Source: Nicotiana tabacum (taxonomy: Eukaryota > Streptophyta > Magnoliopsida > Solanales > Solanaceae). Taken from it: a stretch of DNA of 64,000 nt. Each line of letters begins with the position of its first letter. The first letter of the stretch is position 1. Below, in pieces: positions 56,936 through 64,000 of this stretch. A program made the position numbers and the translations under genes. Below the pieces are notes generated by a model that made no database searches, was not told the DNA's origin, and saw nothing but the letters and a program-made list of their open reading frames with translations. Location of the stretch: positions 196,963,948 to 197,027,947 of the forward strand of contig NC_134082.1 in assembly GCF_000715075.1 (NCBI RefSeq), written 5' to 3'.

Positions 56936-58438
56936 CCTGGTACCTAGACCCTCAGATCGAACCATTATAGAAACCAAGTGGGTATTTAGGAATAAGATTG
57001 ATGAACATGAAAACACTACAAGGAACAAGGCTAGGCTAGTGGTTCAAGGCTACAATCAGGAGGAAGAAATTGATTATGATGAGACGTTTGCTCTGGTTGC
57101 TCGCATGGAAGCTATTAGAATCCTAATCGCTTTTGCATATCATATGGAATTCACTCTATTCCAAATGGATGTCAAAAGTGCATTTCTGAATAGACTTCTT
57201 AAGGAAGAAGTCTATATAAAGAAACTCCAGGGCTTGAATGTCATGAACACCCTGAATATGTATTTAAACTGGACAAAGCATTGTATGGGTTGAAGCAGGC
57301 TCCTCGAGCTTGATATGAAAGGTTGTCAAAGTTCCTCTTAGAAAATAGTTTTACAAGAGGAAAAATTGACAACACCTTGTTCCTGAAGAAACGGGGAAGG
57401 AACCTGCTCATTATTCAGGTATATGTTGATGATATCATTTTTGGGGCAACAGCTGATTCACTGTGTGAAGAATTTGCAAAACTCATGGGAAGTGAGTTTG
57501 AAATGAGCATGATGGGGGAGCTGAATTTCTTCTTGGGTCTTCAAGTGAAGCAGTCCACAAAGGGTACATTTATTTGTTAGTAGAAATACATCAAGGAGCT
57601 CTTGAAGAGGTTTGATATGGAATCATCAAAAGTGATAGACACTCCCATTACAATGGCTACTCGACTGGACATAAATGAGTCTAGATCTCTTGTGAATCAA
57701 ATCATGTATAGAGGCATTATTGGGTCTTTTCTCTACCTCACTGCCAGCAGACCTGATATTGTCTTCAGTGTAGCACTATGTGAAAGGTTTCAGTCAAATC
57801 CCAAGGAATCTCATCTGAAGGCGGCTGCAAAAAGAATTTTGAGATATCTTAAGGGAACACAAGAAATGGTCATGTATTACCCCTCCGGTGACAGTTTTAA
57901 TCTTATTGGGTATGCTGATGCTGATTATGCAGGTTATCTTGTGGACAGGAAAAGTACTTCTGGAATGGCTCACTTTCTAGGATCATGTCTTATCTCTTGG
58001 GGCACAAGGAAGCAAAACTCAGTGGCTCTTTCAACAACTAAAGTAAAATATGTAGTTGTAGCTTCCTGTTGTGCTCAACTTCTATGGATCAAACAATAAT
58101 TGGAGGATTTTAGAGTATTTATTGATTGTGTGCCTCTTCTATGTGACAATTCCAGTGCACTCAACATTGCTAAGAATCCAGTTCAACACAAAGAACCAAG
58201 CACATTGATGTGAGACATCATTTTCTGAGGGACAGTATGGAGAAAGGGCTTATATGTATGAAGTTCTGCAGTGCAGAAGACCAAATTATAGATATTTTCA
58301 CCAAAGCATTGAGTAGGGAACATTTTGAAATAAATAGGGTGAAGCTGGGGCTATTAAAGCCTAATTTAGAACCTGATTCCCATCAGTTGGCTATGAAAAA
58401 CACCTTCAAGTAAAATTAGCTAAAGTGTTTTCTGGCCA
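56936..58438 (+). pseudogene. SIRE-like pol, reverse transcriptase and RNase H
   Basis: Segments are RNKARLVVQGYNQEE, FQMDVKSAFLN (Asp), [11 protein letters not shown] followed by a stop, YVDDIIFGATAD (catalytic), and GELNFFLGLQVKQS followed by two stops. RNase H has GYADADYAG (Asp). The usual STAEAEY box reads STTKVKY, so the catalytic Glu is lost. LLCDNSSAL carries the last Asp after a further stop. IDIFTKALSREHFE ends the domain. At least two frameshifts and four stops are visible. Confidence 0.85.
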
Positions 58439-59130
58439 AGTCTAACTCACTCCAATACCGTTGCAGGTAAACACGCATGATGATTAAAGAAGTTGTAGAT
58501 GCATTGCATGGGTGGTGAAAGAGGATTGAAATTTTTAAAGACATGTCAAGAACCTGGTTCTTGTACCAAAGGTTAGTAGTCATGTGCATTCTTTAATACA
58601 CATCTTGAAAAGGTATAAATATCAACTGCCATGTCATCCACCTTTTCAATCTCTGCAATCACGTCTTTTCGTTTCAAATCCTTTCCATCTTCCTCTGAAA
58701 TGTTGCAACTCCCCAAGCACTACCACCGTTTCAGAACCGGTTCCTATCTCTCTCCTCATAATTATCTTCTCTCATTAAAACCCTCTCTTCTCTTCACTGA
58801 TCATACCCCCTCATTAGACTTTCTCCAAAGATTCTCAACTCTATCTCTTCAATAGCTGACAATCTCTCCAAAATCCCTTCTTCTAATCCGACACTGACCC
58901 AGAGAAAACCCTTGAGTCTTTTGTCCCCGATGAATCCTCTGTCACCATCCCAGTCTTAACCACTGAAACCACCTCTAACCTAGATTTCCCTTTACCCTCC
59001 AGTTTTAAGGCAACTATCTCATAAACCCCAAAAATTGATGATCCTTCATCTCTATCTTCTGAGATTCTCATAGACCAAGGAAAAAGTGGAGAACATGGTA
59101 AAGGTCCTAAGGTTTCAGTATTTAAATAAT
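58439..59130 (+). pseudogene. Degenerate envelope-like region of SIRE-like element
   Basis: Downstream of RNase H, Ser/Pro/Thr-rich frames are readable. One runs from ATG 58631 (MSSTFSISAITSFRFKSFPS). Another at about 58900-59130 reads ESFVPDESSVTIPVLTTETT and, after a stop, KIDDPSSLSSEILIDQGKSG. SIRE/Maximus elements carry an extra ORF here, often called envelope-like, whose function is not established. This copy has no transmembrane segment I can identify and is broken by several stops. It fades out near 59130. Confidence 0.5.
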
Positions 59131-59297
59131 TGAAAGACAGTTACAAAAAAAGAAAACAAAGAGACAAGTGAGTTTCAGGAAAATAAAGAAATCATAAATA
59201 AGCAGTTAAATCCAAATAGAGGGGAAAGGGTAGACGGGATAAAGCATGCTTAGGCTAATTCACAAAATAAGTTTGTTATGGTAAGAGCCTAAAATAT
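59131..59297 (-). other. Truncated Ogre/Tat leader next to PBS
   Basis: About 165 bp between the SIRE-like remnant and the PBS. By position it is the first part of the leader of a - strand element. I cannot place the exact junction with the SIRE-like sequence. No gene is seen. Confidence 0.4.
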
Positions 59298-59314
59298 CCC
59301 CAGAAGAGTCGCCA
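59298..59314 (-). other. Primer-binding site of family C element
   Basis: The reverse complement TGGCGACTCTTCTGGGG touches the LTR edge at 59315 and matches the family A PBS except for one base. It marks 59315-63843 as a 5' LTR for an element extending to the left. Confidence 0.7.
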
Positions 59315-62300
59315 TGCTATCGCGCCCCCTTTTTCCTCGCGGAGTCCGGGTTTCGACATTCATTGGGAACAACTTGTTTCCTTTTGGGAATTGGGTGTTT
59401 GAAGAGTCACCACCTAACGGATTAAGGTGTGTTAGGGCACCTAGAGCTATTAACTCATGTAACTAGTTTGCATTACCAGAGATCGGGGTAAGGGATCGAA
59501 ATAACCTTGAGGGAAAGGTGTTAGGCACCCATCGCGGTCCACAACGCTGGATCCTGACCGAACTTAAACTATGTGAATTAGTCAATTAAAAGTAAGCAGC
59601 CTTAGCACATATTTACAAATAAAGGTAGTTTTCACAGTCTAAATACGTATGTGATCACGGAAATTTAGATAATGAAAGTAAAAGTAGTTTGCACAGCTAT
59701 ATATGTAAAGAAAAAGGAAGTTTAGATAATTAAAACACATATAGGAATTGGGAAAGCGAAGTCCTAAGTTGATTAGCCTACAGGATCAATCTATGCAATG
59801 CCCGGTAATCCTTCTCAACTAGAGGGGCTACACGTGACATTAGTGTGCATGTCATCATATCCTTTTCCTACCCATTACCCTTCCCTTAACGGTTATATAA
59901 GCGAATTTGATTAACGACCCCTTAAGCGTATTGTTACTCGTCCCTTCCTTGTGGCCCCGGAGGAATTTAGGACCTCTAGACTTAGGCAGTTCTAGAGAAT
60001 CCTAAGGTGTTTAAAAGGGAAAGGTCTAGGTGACAACGAATAACATATAGGACTGTCAATTAAGGAAGCAGCTAAAAAGTTCATGTTTACCTCTACAAAT
60101 ATATAAGCAAATAAACAGCACGTCTCAAACAACTGATTTTGAAGAAGTTCAGAAATCCTTAGAACATGATATCTAGATGAATGTTACAGATACATGATAT
60201 GCAGTGTTTGTTTTAAGGGAAGTGGTGGAATCCTAACCAGTTTGCCTACTGATTTTATAGCCTGTGAAACTTAAGCAGTTTAAACACAACCAGGACACTG
60301 TTTCTTATTTTACAAGGAGATTAATTACCTAAGGCCTGCCTAGGCGTGGGATTCTACACAATCACAGTTACAGGAATTGTTTAAATAGTTTGAGATTATT
60401 CAACCTATAAGCATGTTGGATCTAGGTGATATAGATTATGACAGGTAATTTATCAATTTGTGTTTAGAGACCATGATACCTATACGTGAGTCTATTTTAA
60501 ACCTTTTCATGGACATTTAATCGAAATAGACGTGGTTCAAACAGATGCAAACAGAGTTCCTAAGAACATGGTATCTAATGCATACAAGAATGATAAATTT
60601 ATTAAGATTATTTGATAGCAAGATGTTTATGTGACAATACTTGCGAAAAACCAAGAATTGAGCATGCAACATGCTGAAGCAGTAAGCGTGAAGGCCCTAA
60701 AAATAGGTTATCTAATGCACAAGTTCAACATGGTTTAAATGTAAATGAACACATCAATCCTAGAACATGGCTTCTAATGCAGATTTGCAGGATATAAAAC
60801 CTATAACATGTTTTCTACCTAGTTTTACCCACAGTATCATACAGCTACCCTCCCATTTCACTAGTTACCTCAATATTTATTTATAAATAATTATTACAAA
60901 CCAAAATTGAATAAATCACATAAATGCAGTATAAATTAAGCTATAGGGAGCCTGATGCAGGCCCAAAGTCAACCTGGGGTAACAGGCCTTCAGTAGTTTC
61001 AAATGCCAAGGATTTCATTGCCAAATTTGTGTCCAAGTGTGTCAGAGTTCCTAAAGGACCTCAAGGATCTCAGGCAGTGCTCACACCTAGATTTTCTCAA
61101 ATAAAGATTGATTATGTACAGTGTGGAAGAGCCAGCCCTGATATGCCAGAGTTTAGAGTGACCTCAAGGACCCCTAAGCAGTACACATACCAAAGGGGAA
61201 AAACTTAATAACCTAAGAGTAAGTGAGAGTGCCTGACATAGTTTGAAAGACTTAGTGAAACAGTTTAGGAGTGAAAAAAAGGTTTTTCTAGGATAGACCA
61301 GTTTTGAGAAAATACGAGTAATGAAAGCCAATTTTTTAAAAGAATATTGACTACACTTGAAAACAGTTCAGAAGAGAGAAAATTCAGTAGATAGTCAATA
61401 AATCATAGAAGGTTCAGATTCACAAGTATTATAGTAGGTAGGTTTGCACACATAGGTGGAAGGGATTGGGAACATATAGGAACCTCATTAGGGTACATGG
61501 ATAGGGTGCATGGAGACATGTAGACAACAATGTGCATAGAACACTTAGGAGCTTCACAACCTTGACAGATTAATCAGGATAGTAGGCAATTAAGACATGG
61601 AGAAAAGATATAGAGGATAGAATCAGATATACAAGTAAGATCAACCATATTAAGCAACCGACATGATCACATAGTTAAAGGATTAATCATAAATCAACAA
61701 ACAGGTTGTTCAAACATCAGATAGACATGTGAAGTGTAGATGTACTAGTTGTACATTGAACAGGACAGAATTTATCCATGCTAAACAAAGAAGTAACTGA
61801 GAGGATAGGTCAAATTCATAATTAATGAGCTAATGTAGGAATAAAACACATAGAGTTTGGGTTTCAGATTTAACTAGAGACATACCAATGGAGGAAAAAA
61901 ACAAAAGAGTGCGGAATATAGAGCAAATATAGTCCCACTATCTAGCCTTGGCTTTCAGCCGGCTAGACTCACAATAGCACAAGTAGCAAAGAAGGAGAAT
62001 AGTTTGAGTGTGTGTGTGTATTGTAAGTTAATGTCTGACCAGAAGTGAGAATAGAGGAGAGTATATATAGTAGTTGGGAGCAAAACAGACTAAGGTAAAG
62101 GAGATCAATCAGCCAGCAATTAAGGAAGCTTACTGAATCAATTATGCACAAAATCAATATAGTCTCCCTTAATTAAGGGGTAATTATCCAACGGTAAAGG
62201 GCAGGACAATATTTAAGGAAAGAAAATCGAGTAAGACTTAAGTACAGAGTGGGCAATTAGGGGTAAATAAGCAGGGGTTCAATTAAGGAAATAATCTTGA

Positions 62301-63843
62301 GGAATCAGTAAGTATCACAGTTAATCAAATAAGGTAAGAAACTAAATAATTTTGCAAATAAAGGAAAAATCAATAATCAGCCCCTAGTTTTTTTATGGAG
62401 CAAATCAGTGAATCATAAATCCAAAATAGTACTGATTTAAAGGAGAATAATATATGTTTCCACAAGTACACAAATAGGCTAAGTATAAACACACAGAATT
62501 AGTCGGGAAATCAATTCAGAAAACTTAATAGAGGCATACTAGGGTAAAAATCACAAGACGTTTAAATTAGACTAAGGAGAAATCATGAGAATCAAAGCAT
62601 AGAACGAAATAGTGCACAGGTAACACGGTCAAGCTCAGAATCAAAGCAAAAAAAATGTTAAAAAATTGGGTTTTAGCATGAATCAACTAGGGCTAAGGCA
62701 AACTTAATATAAATCGACCAAAAGCACATAAGAATAGAAGGTTAAACATTTAAAGTCAGAAATGTTTGGAGAAAAGGATTTCCAGTAAACCCTAGCTTTA
62801 GAAAAAATGGAAAATCACTCGAAAAACAAGAAGATTTTTTATGAAAAACATGTGAAATAGGTCCGATTCTTCTCAAATATGTACGAATCTGAGAAGATCA
62901 AAGACAAAATTTAGGGTTTTCAGAAGTAAATCAGAGATGAGAACATAGGTCTAGAGAATCGTGGATTCATATCAAAATAAGAGAGGCTTCTTACTCACGG
63001 TCGAGCAAATGGACTGAAACAGGCGAAGAAATCAAATGTCAAGGATCCAAGAAACTGATGAACCATAGCAAGTAAGAGGCCAATATAGGCTTGAGACGAT
63101 AGAGAAACATCATAGAACGGAGGGCTAAGCCGATGACAGTGCTTGAAGATTAGGGTTAAGGTAGAGAGCATTTGAGAGAGAAGGGAATGGGTGACGGCGG
63201 GGTGTGGTGGAAAATGATTTAGGTTAGGAGGGGTCGTTTGGAGTTAAAATTGGTAAGAACCAATGTGGGCCGTTGATCTTAGAGATCAACGACCAAGATT
63301 AGAGGGGTCTAGGTCGGGTCTAATTGCCTTTGGGCTTGGGTGAATTGGTTTAGGGATTTGGGCTGGTTTTGGGTCCGAAAATTAGGGAGATTAAGAGGCT
63401 ATTTGTTAAATACCCAAATATTTGAATAAAAATATTTTATAAAATAATTAACAATGAGAAAAAATAATTTTTATGCATAGAAGTGCCTCAAAATAATTAT
63501 TCAATATTTTAAAAATATAAGGGACCAATTTCTGGCAAAATTATGCAGTGATGTGTACATGGGCTATAATAACAAAATCAGTGCAATTGTAACCAAAAGG
63601 TATAAATCTGGCTATTTGTGAAATAATTGGAACTTAATAAGGCCATAAATGGTAATATTAAATCAAGAGATGTTTTAAAATCATCTGTAATACAATTTTG
63701 TAATTATTTATATGAAGAAAATATTGAGATAAATTAATTAAAAAATGTAAAAATTATGGAAAAATACTCATGGATGCCAATGCATAGTTTTAAGGATATA
63801 TATGCACTTCAAAAATATTATAGGAAAAAATTGGGTATCAACA
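59315..63843 (-). mobile_element. Ogre/Tat-type LTR (family C), 4.5 kb
   Basis: On the - strand it starts TGTTGATACCCAATTTTTTC (63843) and ends GCGCGATAGCA (59315). It is homologous throughout to the solo LTR at 48765-55008. Contents include the diverged CATGATATCTA words (60140-60830), the TCTAGCCTTGGCTTTCAGCC block at 61943, a TATA candidate on the - strand at 62061-62070, and the AT-rich start region. No gene is visible. Short frames near 60924 and 61969 have no homology I recognise. It has a PBS on its left and a PPT on its right. Confidence 0.85.
62061..62070 (-). promoter_or_regulatory. Putative TATA box of second family C LTR
   Basis: The - strand reads CTATATATACTC, at the position equivalent to the candidate at 53331-53340 in the other copy. 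Confidence 0.5.
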
Positions 63844-64000
63844 ACTGCCCCTCTTTACTCAGGAAGGATGAAAGAGTTTTCGGGTAAAGAAATGATGGTC
63901 AATTTTGACGAAATGGGATGTTTTAAAAAATAGAGGCCAGGCTCTGGTCTTCGAGCTCCCTACATATCCCTAGTTTTACAGGAATCAGGCCATGTGTAGT
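63844..64000 (-). other. PPT and 3' internal end of another family C element
   Basis: On the - strand TAAAGAGGGGCAGT (63844-63857) precedes the LTR start directly, as a polypurine tract should. Further right, GGGATATGTAGGGAGCTC resembles the 'ACGTAGGCA' untranslated signature seen in family A. The element continues beyond the window. Confidence 0.65.

Larger units (their letters stand above)
45854..59130 (+). mobile_element. SIRE/Maximus-like Ty1/copia element, 5' complete, 3' truncated
   Basis: Order on the + strand: LTR (45854-46731), PBS region, gag with coiled-coil extension, protease, integrase, RT, RNase H and a 3' extra region resembling the envelope-like ORF of SIRE elements. A 6.2-kb solo LTR is inserted at 48765-55008. 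No 3' LTR is seen. The element appears cut near 59130 where Ogre/Tat leader and LTR sequence begins. Numerous stops and frameshifts show it is an old copy. Confidence 0.8.

Overview
The window is plant nuclear DNA, most likely from Solanaceae and probably a large repeat-rich Nicotiana-type genome. I base this on the mix of plant Ty3/gypsy and Ty1/copia elements (Ogre/Tat-type LTRs, a chromodomain gypsy element, a SIRE/Maximus-like copia element), plant splice sites, and LTR families I recall from tobacco. The species name is inference. Only one intact-looking host gene is visible: a four-exon pectate lyase on the + strand (35537-37121). Nearly everything else is nested retrotransposon sequence.

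Region 1-18231. An Ogre/Tat-type LTR on the + strand (1-2532) and a second one on the - strand (9744-13488) face away from each other. Between them lie their two leaders in inverted orientation, a degenerate gag fragment (7250-7825, -) and a roughly 1.1-kb tandem duplication. A third, unassigned LTR-like sequence runs from 13489 to 18231 and is split by a solo LTR at 14013-16910 (target duplication GAATG).

Region 18232-34903. An old, broken chromodomain Ty3/gypsy element lies on the + strand. It is cut in the protease region by a 9.4-kb LTR element that appears non-coding, on the - strand (18275-27675, duplication GTGGC, PBS and PPT visible). It is cut again in the chromodomain by a 3.1-kb solo LTR (30684-33824, duplication ATTGA). 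Its own 3' LTR lies at about 34026-34903, some 600 bp upstream of the pectate lyase.

Region 34904-39430 is the host island: the pectate lyase, a tRNA-Gly(UCC)-like sequence split by a 395-bp LTR-derived insert (37558-38027), and a 528-bp foldback/MITE-like element (38491-39018).

Region 39431-45497 is a complete Ty1/copia element with 260-bp LTRs differing at about 4 positions and duplication AGAAA. It is young, but gag and pol carry stops and frameshifts.

Region 45854-59130 is a SIRE-like copia element without a visible 3' LTR. It is split by a 6.2-kb insertion (48765-55008, duplication GGACC), which is a solo Ogre/Tat-type LTR itself carrying another solo LTR (49215-51163, duplication CCTCC). 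A second copy of that Ogre/Tat LTR fills 59315-63843, with a PBS on one side and a PPT on the other.

Five target-site duplications, together with the copia duplication, fix much of the insertion order. I found no confident new biochemical system. The most notable signals are short palindromic CpG-rich arrays that recur next to the putative promoter of related LTRs but differ in motif between copies, the split tRNA gene, and the LTR carrying both PBS and PPT.
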